IMG/VR virus record: IMGVR_UViG_3300044611_001070
Location: 31,736 to 95,735 of that record
DNA: 64,000 nt
Reading direction: 5' to 3' (one strand)
Origin: a virus
The notes under the pieces were generated by a model. The model was not told the origin of the DNA. It ran no database searches and saw nothing but the letters and a program-made list of their open reading frames with translations. The position numbers and the translations under genes were made by a program. Below are positions 37,788 to 45,351 of the stretch, in pieces (the first letter of the stretch is position 1; the number at the start of each line of letters is the position of its first letter).

Positions 37788-37925
37788 CAAACGAAAAGGG
37801 TTGAACCGAGATTACCCTTACAACTCGGCGGAATGAGACACGATGTTCTCTGGGTGAAAATCCTCAATCTTACTCGTGATGTAAGATGAAATTACACTCC
37901 CCCATTGGTACCAGTGGGGGTTTAT
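37788..37925 (+). ncRNA. Putative structured small RNA with 5' pseudoknot
   Basis: About 135 nt between a host-like promoter and a terminator, markedly richer in G+C than the flanking genes and with no sensible reading frame. By eye it folds as follows: AAGGGT (37796-37801) with ACCCTT (37814-37819); CCGAG in that loop (37806-37810) with CTCGG (37824-37828), forming an H-type pseudoknot; GAGACA (37835-37840) with TGTTCTC (37844-37850), one bulge; ATCTTAC (37867-37873) with GTAAGAT (37881-37887); then the terminator. I do not recognise an RNA family. Confidence 0.6.
37899..37924 (+). terminator. Terminator of small RNA, shared with convergent gene
   Basis: CCCCCA (37899-37904) pairs with TGGGGG (37915-37920), followed by TTTATTTT. 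The stop codon of the minus-strand gene is at 37922-37924, so both transcripts end here. Confidence 0.75.
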
Positions 37926-38341
37926 TTTGCGGTAATAACTAGTTGACCTCTACCGACATAAAAATCAGACTTCCGCATAACAGTTTTAATAATAAGATTA
38001 AATTCGTAAGGATTAACTTCTTGTATTAGAATTGGAATATTAAGAAGGTTTGATTCATCTTTAATTACAAACTCAACACCATCATATAACTCACCAATGA
38101 CAATATATTGTACTATATCGTCCTTTACCTTAGATACTGATTTTAATATATCATAATCTCTAATAGCATCACCACCTTCTGAAAAATGTCTAGATTTTTG
38201 TGATTCTGCGTGGGACTTCATTCCAGGTACCTTTCCACGTTGGTATCTTAAATTCATGGTGACAGTAAGGTTTGCTTTGATCTCAGCAATCTTCTTTTCT
38301 AAGATTAAAATTTTACGTATTGATTCTCTAAGTAATGACAT
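37922..38341 (-). CDS. Unknown protein with CTS-like N-terminus
   Basis: A 139-residue protein. The N-terminus MSLLRESIRKILILEKK is a short hydrophobic/basic helix containing I-L-E, a possible T4-type prohead protease site. The rest is a beta-rich domain ending VGRGQLVITAK. The upstream minus-strand TATTTAT motif lies 6 nt before the ATG. Function unknown; head-packaged protein is a hypothesis. Confidence 0.55.
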   Translation of the reverse strand: MSLLRESIRKILILEKKIAEIKANLTVTMNLRYQRGKVPGMKSHAESQKSRHFSEGGDAIRDYDILKSVSKVKDDIVQYIVIGELYDGVEFVIKDESNLLNIPILIQEVNPYEFNLIIKTVMRKSDFYVGRGQLVITAK

Positions 38342-38347
38342 AATTAT

Positions 38348-38354
38348 ATAAATA
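38348..38354 (-). promoter_or_regulatory. Late-promoter-like motif TATTTAT (minus), 6 nt from ATG
   Basis: The minus strand reads GGTATTTATATAATTATG, ending in the start codon at 38341. Confidence 0.5.
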
Positions 38355-38365
38355 CCTTATATTGA

Positions 38366-38372
38366 TATTTAT
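38366..38372 (+). promoter_or_regulatory. Late-promoter-like motif TATTTAT (plus)
   Basis: GATATTTATAAATAC lies 18 nt before the ATG at 38391, back to back with the minus-strand copy at 38348. Confidence 0.45.
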
Positions 38373-38390
38373 AAATACAAAACAATTACT

Positions 38391-39605
38391 ATGAAAGAAA
38401 AATTTTTACCTTGGTTTTTATTATTTTGTGCTCTTGGTCTATCAGGAACTGCCGCTTATTATAGTGTGGTTGGATTATCAGTGGTATTTGTTGGTGTTGC
38501 GTTACCTGTAATCATTATGGGATCTTTTCTTGAGGTATCTAAGATTGCAATTGCCACATACTTACACGACAAGTGGAAAGAAACATACGGAGTCTTAAAG
38601 ATATACCTTACAATCGCTCTAATAACTTTATCTCTTATTACTTCACTTGGTATCTATGGTTTATTAAGTACTGGGTTTCAGGGAAATATTTCAAAACTTG
38701 AGATTAATCAAAAAAAGATTGCAAATGTTGAAGTAAAGAAAACAAGATTTATTGAAATAAAAAACGAACAACAGAAAGAAAAAGATATATTAGATAAGGA
38801 CATTTCAAAGTTAAGAGATGGATTATCAACCAATACCACAACACAATCTGTAGATAGAAAAACAGGTCAACTTATTACAAGAGCAAATAATGCTAACCGT
38901 AAATCATTTGAGGATCAATTAAAACTTACCACAGAAAATAGAGATAAGGTATCCACTCGTATTGATGCTATGAATGATAGTATAACTAAATTAGATATTG
39001 AAATACTTAATATGGAATCTGCTGAGTTGGAAGGTAGTGAGTTAGGATCTATTAAATACATTAGTGAGATTTCAGGTTGGGATATTAAACAAGTTGCAAA
39101 CCTTTTCATTTTACTTTTAATTTTTGTATTTGATCCATTAGCAATTACATTAGTTATTGCGACTAACCAAGCATTTAAAAAAAATAAAAAAGAAAGTAGT
39201 ACCATACATGATACCATACATGATACCATACATGATACCATACATGATGAGGTTGAAGTTCCTGAAAGTTACTTTCATAATTATACCCCCCAAGTTACCC
39301 CCCAAGTTGCCCCCCAAGTCACCCCCCAAGTTGAACCAATTGTGGTTGAAAAAATTGTTGAGGTTATTAAGGAAGTAGAAAAAATTGTTGAGGTACCTGT
39401 TGAGGTTATTAAAGAAGTAGAAAAAATTGTTGAGGTAATAAAAATTGTTGAAGCTCCGATAATACAAAGAGAATCTTTAATTATTGGTGAAGAAAAAAGT
39501 TGGGAACCTGAGATAATTGAAAGTAATGTTACCGTTGGTGAGTCAACAACTACAACAACAACTGATGGTGTTAAAAGGTTGGTTTATAAAAAGAATGATG
39601 AGTGA
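38391..39605 (+). CDS. Multi-pass membrane protein with coiled coil and VEKIVEV repeats
   Basis: A 404-residue protein. Hydrophobic segments at about 5-25, 28-52 and 68-95, then a periplasmic-type coiled coil (about 100-215), a further segment (about 230-255, LFILLLIFVFDPLAITLVIA), and a cytoplasmic-type tail with TIHD x4, TPQV-type x4 and VEKIVEVIKEVEKIVEVPVE repeats. A size and layout like this occur in Bacteroidota phages, but I cannot name a family. It directly precedes the amidase, so involvement in lysis or in a membrane-bound phage assembly is possible. Confidence 0.55.
   Translation: MKEKFLPWFLLFCALGLSGTAAYYSVVGLSVVFVGVALPVIIMGSFLEVSKIAIATYLHDKWKETYGVLKIYLTIALITLSLITSLGIYGLLSTGFQGNISKLEINQKKIANVEVKKTRFIEIKNEQQKEKDILDKDISKLRDGLSTNTTTQSVDRKTGQLITRANNANRKSFEDQLKLTTENRDKVSTRIDAMNDSITKLDIEILNMESAELEGSELGSIKYISEISGWDIKQVANLFILLLIFVFDPLAITLVIATNQAFKKNKKESSTIHDTIHDTIHDTIHDEVEVPESYFHNYTPQVTPQVAPQVTPQVEPIVVEKIVEVIKEVEKIVEVPVEVIKEVEKIVEVIKIVEAPIIQRESLIIGEEKSWEPEIIESNVTVGESTTTTTTDGVKRLVYKKNDE
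39201..39248 (+). repeat. Four perfect 12-nt tandem repeats
   Basis: ACCATACATGAT is repeated four times in frame, encoding TIHD units. Confidence 0.9.
39285..39332 (+). repeat. Four 12-nt repeats with C6 runs
   Basis: Units ACCCCCCAAGTT (third unit GCCCCCCAAGTC), encoding TPQV/APQV. Each contains a run of six C, prone to slippage. Confidence 0.88.
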
Positions 39606-40200
39606 TGAAAACATTATAAAATTCGGTGACTTCAACTATGAAGGTGAGGAAAAAAATAAAAGTCAAATTATTTTATCGCACACCTCAAGGGAGGTAAAAG
39701 ATTATATTAATAGTTTAAAATATAGATACGGTAAGAAATATAATAAAGTTCCTAATTATATAATCACTCGTGATGGTAAGATAATAGAACTATTGGAACC
39801 AAAAAAATACTCCAAATATATAAATGATGAGAACATATCCAAGAAATCAATAACAGTTTCTTTAGAAAATTTAGGTTGGTTGGAAAAAGAACCATTAAAA
39901 AATAGATACATTAACTGGATTGGCAATATTTATAATGGAAAGACTTTTGAACGTAAGTGGAGGGATTACTTTTTATGGCAACCATATACCGAAGTTCAAA
40001 TTGATAGTACCATACTAATATGTAAAAAACTAATGGAAGATTTTAACATTAGTAAAAAATGTGTGGGACATAACACTAAAGTAAATGGTGTTAATCAATT
40101 TGATGGTATTGTTACCAGAAGCAATTACACCACAGATGTTACGGATCTAAGTCCGGCATTTGATTTTGATTATTTTAAAAAAAATATAGAAGATGAATAG
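39595..40200 (+). CDS. N-acetylmuramoyl-L-alanine amidase-like endolysin
   Basis: About 200 residues from the ATG at 39595 (or 39598); an in-frame ATG at 39517 overlaps the upstream gene and is unlikely. Amidase_2 landmarks: LSHTSREVKDYI (first zinc His), PNYIITRDGKIIELL, SITVSLENLGWL, KCVGHNTKVNG (second His) and DLSPAFDFDYF (conserved Asp-x-SPAFD end). It would cleave the bond between MurNAc and the stem peptide. No signal peptide or membrane anchor is seen, so release by a holin or spanin system is expected. Confidence 0.7.
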   Translation: MMSDENIIKFGDFNYEGEEKNKSQIILSHTSREVKDYINSLKYRYGKKYNKVPNYIITRDGKIIELLEPKKYSKYINDENISKKSITVSLENLGWLEKEPLKNRYINWIGNIYNGKTFERKWRDYFLWQPYTEVQIDSTILICKKLMEDFNISKKCVGHNTKVNGVNQFDGIVTRSNYTTDVTDLSPAFDFDYFKKNIEDE

Positions 40201-40792
40201 ACACGATGAAATAAAAAATTTAATAGAGGCATCTAAAAAATTATTAAATAAAAATTTAATTACTGAGGATATTAATCATATCAGAAAAAATCACGGATTA
40301 ATATTGGAACAAGGTGAGGAAGTACCAACCGAAGATCAACCTAAAGAATATGAGACTGCGGAACCTGAGGAAACTGATGGTAATAAAGAAGATGATGTTG
40401 TAAAAACTGACAAGTCAAAGGGTTATAGAATATCTGGTGGTATTATTGTTATTCATGGTAAAGATAAATCTGACTTACAATTAACTACTGACGATAAGAA
40501 GGCGTTCCAAGAAACTATGGATGATTTTGTTAGTGAGGTATCTGAAATTGTAGACTTTAATAAATTAAACTTATACTCAAACAATGTTGAGTGGTCAGGT
40601 AAGATTACTGAATTGGATGTTGAGTTTTTCTATTCAATTGGAGAAACAAATGGTATATACATAAACGGTACGATGACTAAGATTGATGACGATTATTTGG
40701 AATTTTTAAATAAGTTAAAACAATATTATGAGAAATTCAAATCTAAATGGTCTAGAGTTATTGCCGCAAGAAAAAAAACACCTGAATCATGA
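40193..40792 (+). CDS. Unknown acidic protein with CTS-like N-terminus
   Basis: A 199-residue protein. The N-terminus has three (L/I)-x-E motifs, LIEAS (10-14), LITED (22-26) and LILEQ (36-40), the first being the classical L-x-E-A of T4 prohead protease sites. A disordered acidic region follows (about 40-75), then an alpha/beta region with IHGKDKSDLQLTTDD. It overlaps the amidase gene by 8 nt and precedes a membrane protein by an ATGA overlap. Function unknown. Confidence 0.5.
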   Translation: MNRHDEIKNLIEASKKLLNKNLITEDINHIRKNHGLILEQGEEVPTEDQPKEYETAEPEETDGNKEDDVVKTDKSKGYRISGGIIVIHGKDKSDLQLTTDDKKAFQETMDDFVSEVSEIVDFNKLNLYSNNVEWSGKITELDVEFFYSIGETNGIYINGTMTKIDDDYLEFLNKLKQYYEKFKSKWSRVIAARKKTPES

Positions 40793-41142
40793 GAAAGTTT
40801 ATAAGTGATAATTTCAAGTACATTTTAATTGTTGTTGGAGTGGTGGTATTATACGTATTACTATTGGATCTAATGAAATCATCAAATGGTATGACTAAAG
40901 AAGATCTAAAGAAAATAGAACAAATAGATAAAGACATTAATTTGTTGATTGAAAGTCAAAAGAAATTAGACGAATCAATTAATGAGTATAAAAAAGAAAT
41001 TGAGAAAATTGATTCAACAATATCTAACATCAAAGTTAAAAAGGAAGTAGTAAATAATTACTACGAACAAAAAGGGAAAGAGATTAAAGATGCTGACGTT
41101 ACACAAGTTGATAGTTTATTAAGATTAAGATATAAATTTTAA
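40789..41142 (+). CDS. Membrane-anchored coiled-coil protein (spanin-like layout)
   Basis: A 117-residue protein with an N-terminal transmembrane segment (about 9-27, FKYILIVVGVVVLYVLLLDL) and a long coiled coil (about 35-90). This layout matches inner-membrane spanins. Being two genes after the amidase and directly before a signal-peptide protein, it may be the inner partner of a lysis pair; no outer lipoprotein with a lipobox is evident. Confidence 0.5.
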   Translation: MRKFISDNFKYILIVVGVVVLYVLLLDLMKSSNGMTKEDLKKIEQIDKDINLLIESQKKLDESINEYKKEIEKIDSTISNIKVKKEVVNNYYEQKGKEIKDADVTQVDSLLRLRYKF

Positions 41143-41144
41143 AT

Positions 41145-41555
41145 ATGAAAAAGATATTATATGTATTATTTCTTTTGGTGTCATTGACATCATTTGGTCA
41201 AATTAAAAAAGTTGACACAACTAAAATATGTTTACCTTATAGTGTTGGTAAACAAATTATGTTGGATCTAAATAGATTAGATTCCACAACGGCAATACTT
41301 AAATTAACTGAAACTGAAGTTATTGAATTAAATAAAAAAATAGGTGCTCAACAAGGAATTATTGGGAATTTAGAAGATAAAGTTAAGATGAGTGATACAA
41401 TAATTCAAAAAACAAATGAGAAATTTGATATCGTTGATAAAATAAATAAAAATTTAGTTACCGATAACAAAAAATTAAGAAGAAAGAATGTAATTATAGA
41501 AATAGTCTCAGGCATTTTAATTGGAGTATTAACCTATCAAGTAGTAACACAATAA
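41145..41555 (+). CDS. Exported coiled-coil protein with C-terminal membrane segment
   Basis: A 136-residue protein. It begins with a Bacteroidota-type signal peptide (MKKILYVLFLLVSLTSFGQ, cleavage expected after SFG or at Q). A coiled coil follows (about 45-112) and a C-terminal hydrophobic segment (about 116-133, IIEIVSGILIGVLTYQVV). It could be the periplasmic partner of the preceding coiled-coil protein in lysis. Starts 2 nt after it and shares a base with the next gene (TAATG). Confidence 0.5.
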   Translation: MKKILYVLFLLVSLTSFGQIKKVDTTKICLPYSVGKQIMLDLNRLDSTTAILKLTETEVIELNKKIGAQQGIIGNLEDKVKMSDTIIQKTNEKFDIVDKINKNLVTDNKKLRRKNVIIEIVSGILIGVLTYQVVTQ

Positions 41556-41800
41556 TGGCATTATCACAAACAGATAAAAAAGAAATTGAAACTTTAATTA
41601 AAAAAGAAATGAAAGATTTCTTGGGATCTACTACTGCCAAACAATTTGAAGATAAATTAATTGAAAAAGTCTCTAAAGACATAAAAAGAGGTAAACTAGA
41701 AGGTGATATTAAAGATATCGTTGTGAAATCATTCAGAGAATTTTTTACAATGATGTTCCATCAAAGAAGTTTCTGGGAATCTAAATTTAGAAGTTCATAA
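41555..41800 (+). CDS. Small charged helical protein
   Basis: An 81-residue, Lys/Glu-rich protein (MALSQTDKKEIETLIKKEMK ... REFFTMMFHQRSFWESKF). The C-terminal FFTMMFHQRSFWESK motif is familiar in phage small proteins near lysis or head genes, with no assigned function. Coupled to both neighbours by TAATG overlaps. Confidence 0.5.
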   Translation: MALSQTDKKEIETLIKKEMKDFLGSTTAKQFEDKLIEKVSKDIKRGKLEGDIKDIVVKSFREFFTMMFHQRSFWESKFRSS

Positions 41801-42579
41801 TGGATGAGATAACTGCAAAAATTAAAGATATGATATCTAGCGAAACTTCGGGTAATCCTGATGCTAGATCAAATGCTTTGAAAGGTCTTAGAGATGTTAA
41901 AGAAAATGATGAGGGGGAAAAAAGAAATGCTCCACAAGATTATTTAAAAGACCCTAATGGATTAAAATTGGTTTTTGAATTAGCAAAACAAAAAAAAACT
42001 AATAAGACAACAATAAGACGAGAAATTAAAAAATTATTAAAAAACCCCGAAGAAATTAATGACTTCTTAAATTCAATACTATCATTTGTTAAATCAAAAA
42101 AAGTTAATGATAAGGAAGAAACAAAAGAAATGACAGGGTCAGGTAGTGCGGGTGGTTATTCTGCTCCGTTATTTGGTCGTGAAATGAAAGAAAGTGTATG
42201 TAAGATTTGTGGTATGAAAAATTGTAAATGTCAAGACAAAAAACATTCTAACAGATCAAGTAGAAGAGAAACAAAAGAGGCCACAGGATCGGCATCATCG
42301 GGTCAATACTCAGGACCCTCGATATGGGCAAAATCAACCAACAAAAAAGATTGGGGAACAAAACGTAAAACACAAATACCTGGAGGTAAGTTTGTTCAAG
42401 TTAAGAAAAAGTGTAAAAAGTTTCCTTACTGTAATCAGGGGGATATTAACGCACTTAGAATCTTTGAAAACGAAACTCTTTCAAAAGTAATAAACGATTT
42501 ATCAGATAGATACCAAATTCATGAAGATTTCATAAAAGAAATAATCTTCAATGAAATGTCAAAAAGGAATTTAATGTGA
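41800..42579 (+). CDS. Unknown protein with Cys-rich motif
   Basis: A 259-residue protein. The N-terminus (MDEITAKIKDMISSETSGNP) is amphipathic. The middle (about 125-185) has an ESVCKICGMKNCKCQDKKHS cluster that could bind zinc. GSGSAGGYSAPLFG and GSASSGQYSGPSI are near-repeats around it. The C-terminus is helical. Unrecognised; a structural or packaged protein is likely from neighbours. Confidence 0.5.
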   Translation: MDEITAKIKDMISSETSGNPDARSNALKGLRDVKENDEGEKRNAPQDYLKDPNGLKLVFELAKQKKTNKTTIRREIKKLLKNPEEINDFLNSILSFVKSKKVNDKEETKEMTGSGSAGGYSAPLFGREMKESVCKICGMKNCKCQDKKHSNRSSRRETKEATGSASSGQYSGPSIWAKSTNKKDWGTKRKTQIPGGKFVQVKKKCKKFPYCNQGDINALRIFENETLSKVINDLSDRYQIHEDFIKEIIFNEMSKRNLM

Positions 42580-42586
42580 TATTTAT
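42580..42586 (+). promoter_or_regulatory. Late-promoter-like motif TATTTAT
   Basis: GATATTTATTAAATAAAAAT lies 15 nt before the ATG at 42602, overlapping the stop (TGA) of the previous gene. Confidence 0.45.
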
Positions 42587-42601
42587 TAAATAAAAATAAC
42601 T

Positions 42602-43825
42602 ATGAACTATTATTTGAAAAATAAAATCCAAAAACTTATTAATGAAACTTTGGAGGACAAAGCGAATGAAGTAATGGAAAAATTAAAATTTAACAAACCT
42701 GGTAGCTCTTTTGATTATGTTGAAGAAGGAGAAATGTGCGAATCATGTGGCGGAGAAATGACAGAAGGTGAATGTATGGAATGTGGTAATATGTATGAAG
42801 GGGAAATGTGTGAATCATGTGGTGGGGAAATGACAGAAGGAGAAACGTGTGAATCATGTGGTTACAGTAACGAGTCAGAAGTAATGGAAAAATTACACGG
42901 AAACCAAAAAAGAATTGATAAGAACCATAATGGTAAAATTGATAGTGAGGATTTCAAAATGTTAAGAAAAGAAGAGGATACAGACATTGAGGAAGTAATG
43001 GAAAAATTATACGGAAATCAACGCAGATTAGATAAAAATAAAAATGGAAGATTAGATTCACAGGACTTCAAAATGTTAAGAAAAGACAAAAAAGAAGATG
43101 TAAATGAAAATGTGTTTTATGAATTAACAACTGCAGTAAATGGTAAAAGAGAAAAACTTTTATTTAATGAAAGTCAGTTTGAAGAAATGATTGAGAATAT
43201 TGTTTTAAAAGAAGAAGGTAAATTTAATAAAGGTAAGACACCGGCTGGATATGCTGAATATGAAAGATCTATTAAAACGTCAAAAAAAAATGAAGAAGGT
43301 TATATGAAAGATTTGGCCAAAAAAATGAAAGATTATTTAAAAGACGGATCTAAAGGTAAATATGAAATGTCACCAAAACATTTTCCAAAAGGAAATGGTG
43401 AATTAGAAGAAATGTCTAAAAAAGCTTATGTTGCTTCAGGAGCAATTGAGGATTATATTGATAACTTTACTGCTGCTGGTTTAGAAAACTTAGATTACGA
43501 TGAAATCCATCCTGATGAAGATTGGGTAACTGACAACGTAGTTGGGTCTTCAAGAACGGGTAATAATCCTGAATGGGCAAACGCAGTTGAGACACCAAAT
43601 AACGAGAAGAGAAATAAGATTAGAAAAGATAATTTATTAGCTAAAATTAAACGTAAGGCTTATAATAAATCACCTCAACCAATTGTTACTGATAAATCAG
43701 GTGAAAATGCGGGAGATAAAATTATGGCTAAGTTAGAATCTATTGATGAAAAGAAAAAACAAAAAATCAATGAGGATTTTACACGTATTATGGATTTAAT
43801 GTCTTATAAGAAAAACACTCAATAA
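42602..43825 (+). CDS. EF-hand and CxxC-repeat protein, possibly head-packaged
   Basis: A 407-residue protein. The N-terminus MNYYLKNKIQKLINETLED has a hydrophobic/basic stretch with I-N-E. Four CxxC pairs (46/49, 58/61, 70/73, 83/86), three of them CESCGG- or CESCGY-like, suggest two zinc ribbons. Two EF-hand/dockerin-type calcium loops follow, DKNHNGKIDSED (106-117) and DKNKNGRLDSQD (144-155), each preceded by EVMEKL(H/Y)GNQ. The C-terminal half is charged and helical. The internal near-repeats point to recent duplication. Function unknown; calcium-stabilised structural or packaged protein is a guess. Confidence 0.6.
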   Translation: MNYYLKNKIQKLINETLEDKANEVMEKLKFNKPGSSFDYVEEGEMCESCGGEMTEGECMECGNMYEGEMCESCGGEMTEGETCESCGYSNESEVMEKLHGNQKRIDKNHNGKIDSEDFKMLRKEEDTDIEEVMEKLYGNQRRLDKNKNGRLDSQDFKMLRKDKKEDVNENVFYELTTAVNGKREKLLFNESQFEEMIENIVLKEEGKFNKGKTPAGYAEYERSIKTSKKNEEGYMKDLAKKMKDYLKDGSKGKYEMSPKHFPKGNGELEEMSKKAYVASGAIEDYIDNFTAAGLENLDYDEIHPDEDWVTDNVVGSSRTGNNPEWANAVETPNNEKRNKIRKDNLLAKIKRKAYNKSPQPIVTDKSGENAGDKIMAKLESIDEKKKQKINEDFTRIMDLMSYKKNTQ

Positions 43826-43852
43826 TTTACAATTACATAATTAGGTATTATC

Positions 43853-43889
43853 ATTGTCCATAGGTATTAATCTATGGACAATTTTTTTA
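43853..43889 (+). terminator. Intrinsic terminator overlapping the next start codon
   Basis: ATTGTCCATAG (43853-43863) pairs with CTATGGACAAT (43872-43882), 11 bp, then TTTTTT. The ATG of the next gene (43874-43876) lies inside the 3' arm, so the hairpin could also hide that start. Confidence 0.75.
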
Positions 43890-44341
43890 ACTACATATCA
43901 AAACAATTAAAACAGGAGGATATTGAGATTTGGTTTAGCATCAACAATATCATTCCTGAGAAAATGGAATTATATTATGATTTCTCTATATCCATACATA
44001 AATTAATTTTAGAGACTTATCTTGGTGATGACGACGGTTTTAATGAAACCAAAGTATTGATGACCGAAGAAGATAAGAATAAACACTTTGATTGGTGTTG
44101 GGATAAAACAATAGATAGTTTTAATTTGGAAAACATAACTTTCAACAAAAGGGGAGATCATTATGATCACTTTCAATCATTTTTTTCTGAAATATATTAT
44201 AATCAAGTTGATAAAAAAATTAAAGATTCTATTAATGTTTTCTTTAGAGATGTGTTTGACTTAGAAAAACCATTTACCCAATCTGATTTAGATATGATAC
44301 TTAATATTTACAGGAGTTTGGATAAAAATTTGGTACTATAG
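43874..44341 (+). CDS. Unknown acidic protein whose start sits in a terminator hairpin
   Basis: A 155-residue protein beginning MDNFFNYISKQLKQEDIEIW. No other in-frame ATG lies before the conserved-looking core, so translation probably starts inside the hairpin. Rich in D, F and Y. Unrecognised. Either it is expressed by read-through, or from a promoter I cannot see. Confidence 0.5.
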   Translation: MDNFFNYISKQLKQEDIEIWFSINNIIPEKMELYYDFSISIHKLILETYLGDDDGFNETKVLMTEEDKNKHFDWCWDKTIDSFNLENITFNKRGDHYDHFQSFFSEIYYNQVDKKIKDSINVFFRDVFDLEKPFTQSDLDMILNIYRSLDKNLVL

Positions 44342-44405
44342 TATTTACTAAGGTAAGTTAGTGAGGTATAATTAAATTACATAAACAATAAAATACATTT
44401 AAAAA

Positions 44406-44579
44406 ATGGAAACGTTAGAACAAATTAAAACACTAGTTGAACTATTAAGTGCTGACACAACTAAGTTTTTTGCAGGAAATAAAAGTGCAGGAACAAGAGC
44501 AAGAAAAACATCTCAAGAATTAAAAGCATTATTGCAAACATTAAGAGGTGAAATCTTAGATTCTAAGAAAAATGACTAA
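44406..44579 (+). CDS. Histone H1-like protein, Hc1 family
   Basis: A 57-residue protein (METLEQIKTLVELLSADTTK ... GNKSAGTRARKTSQELKALL). The NK-(A/S)-AGTRARK-x(2)-ELK core is the signature of the small Hc1-type histone-like proteins of Bacteroidota and Chlamydiae. These bind DNA and help compact it; in a phage it may coat or pack the genome or alter host transcription. The Lys/Ala-rich C-terminal tail of the chlamydial homolog is absent. It overlaps the next gene by 8 nt. Short, so easily missed by automatic annotation. Confidence 0.7.
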   Translation: METLEQIKTLVELLSADTTKFFAGNKSAGTRARKTSQELKALLQTLRGEILDSKKND

Positions 44580-44766
44580 TATTGATACTTTATATCTTTT
44601 TATGTTCATTTTTTCAGCTCTCTCAGTATTTAGAGTTGTTGTAAAATTTATATTTTCCCTATTACAAACTTTACCTGAAAGATTGGTTATGAGTAATAGG
44701 GAAATATTATTCCAAGGCATTTCATTGTCTTATGTTATAACTTACACAATACAAAATTTTTTATGA
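44572..44766 (+). CDS. Small membrane protein
   Basis: A 64-residue protein with a transmembrane segment (about 6-28, LYLFMFIFSALSVFRVVVKF) and a second hydrophobic C-terminal stretch. It overlaps both neighbours (8 nt upstream, ATGA downstream). A holin-like role is possible from size but unproven. Confidence 0.5.
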   Translation: MTNIDTLYLFMFIFSALSVFRVVVKFIFSLLQTLPERLVMSNREILFQGISLSYVITYTIQNFL

Positions 44767-45191
44767 GTTTTTTTACCGAATTTAATACTTTATCACCATA
44801 CTTACAATCCGTAAGAAAGTTGAAAACATATCTTTCATTTGACATACATTTTCCTAACACATGGAAAATACCAAAAAAGTTTGTTGATGAAGAAACGTTA
44901 TTAGAAAATGAATCTACTGAAACAGGTAAAAGATTCTTTTCATTTGTTAGTACCTTTAATGAAGAAGAGGTTGAGAAGATTATTAACAATCTCAGAAACA
45001 TTATTAAATATAATAAAGAAAGAGAGGAAAAGGATAAACTGTTCCAAACCAAAGTTAATGAGTTAAAATCTATTTTTGAAAAACAAAATTTAGATAATCT
45101 ACAAGCATTAAAATTTGAAATTTCCGACGATCAAAAAATTGAATTAGAAGATGGAGAAGAAAATACAAACCCAGTTAGAAACTCAAATTGA
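44763..45191 (+). CDS. Unknown protein with C-terminal coiled coil
   Basis: A 142-residue protein. FFTEFNTLSPYLQSVRKLK at the start, a central acidic region, and a coiled coil (about 70-125). The C-terminus is overlapped by the next small gene by 41 nt. No family recognised. Confidence 0.5.
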   Translation: MSFFTEFNTLSPYLQSVRKLKTYLSFDIHFPNTWKIPKKFVDEETLLENESTETGKRFFSFVSTFNEEEVEKIINNLRNIIKYNKEREEKDKLFQTKVNELKSIFEKQNLDNLQALKFEISDDQKIELEDGEENTNPVRNSN

Positions 45192-45351
45192 GTGGTTAAA
45201 TAATGAATTGGAAAAAGATAAGATTGAAGTTGAAAGAAATAAAAGTAAATTTATCAATCAAATCAAACAATTAAAGAAAGAAGACATTGTAAAAGTCAAT
45301 GTTGAGAAAATGACATTATGGAAGAGAATAAAGAAAGTATTGTTGGGGTAA
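45151..45351 (+). CDS. Small coiled-coil protein
   Basis: A 66-residue, Lys/Glu-rich protein (MEKKIQTQLETQIEWLNNEL ... TLWKRIKKVLLG). The C-terminal WKRIKKVLL may be amphipathic or membrane-associated. Its stop shares a base with the next ATG (TAATG at 45349-45353). Unknown. Confidence 0.48.
   Translation: MEKKIQTQLETQIEWLNNELEKDKIEVERNKSKFINQIKQLKKEDIVKVNVEKMTLWKRIKKVLLG

Noticed and set aside
39201-39332. CRISPR-like array
   Set aside because: The repeats are perfect 12-mers without spacers and are in-frame coding units.
39150-39467. Minus-strand frame rich in Tyr/Asn/Phe over the repeats of the membrane-protein gene
   Set aside because: Its composition is a mirror of the plus-strand VEKIVEV codons; no promoter or start signal.
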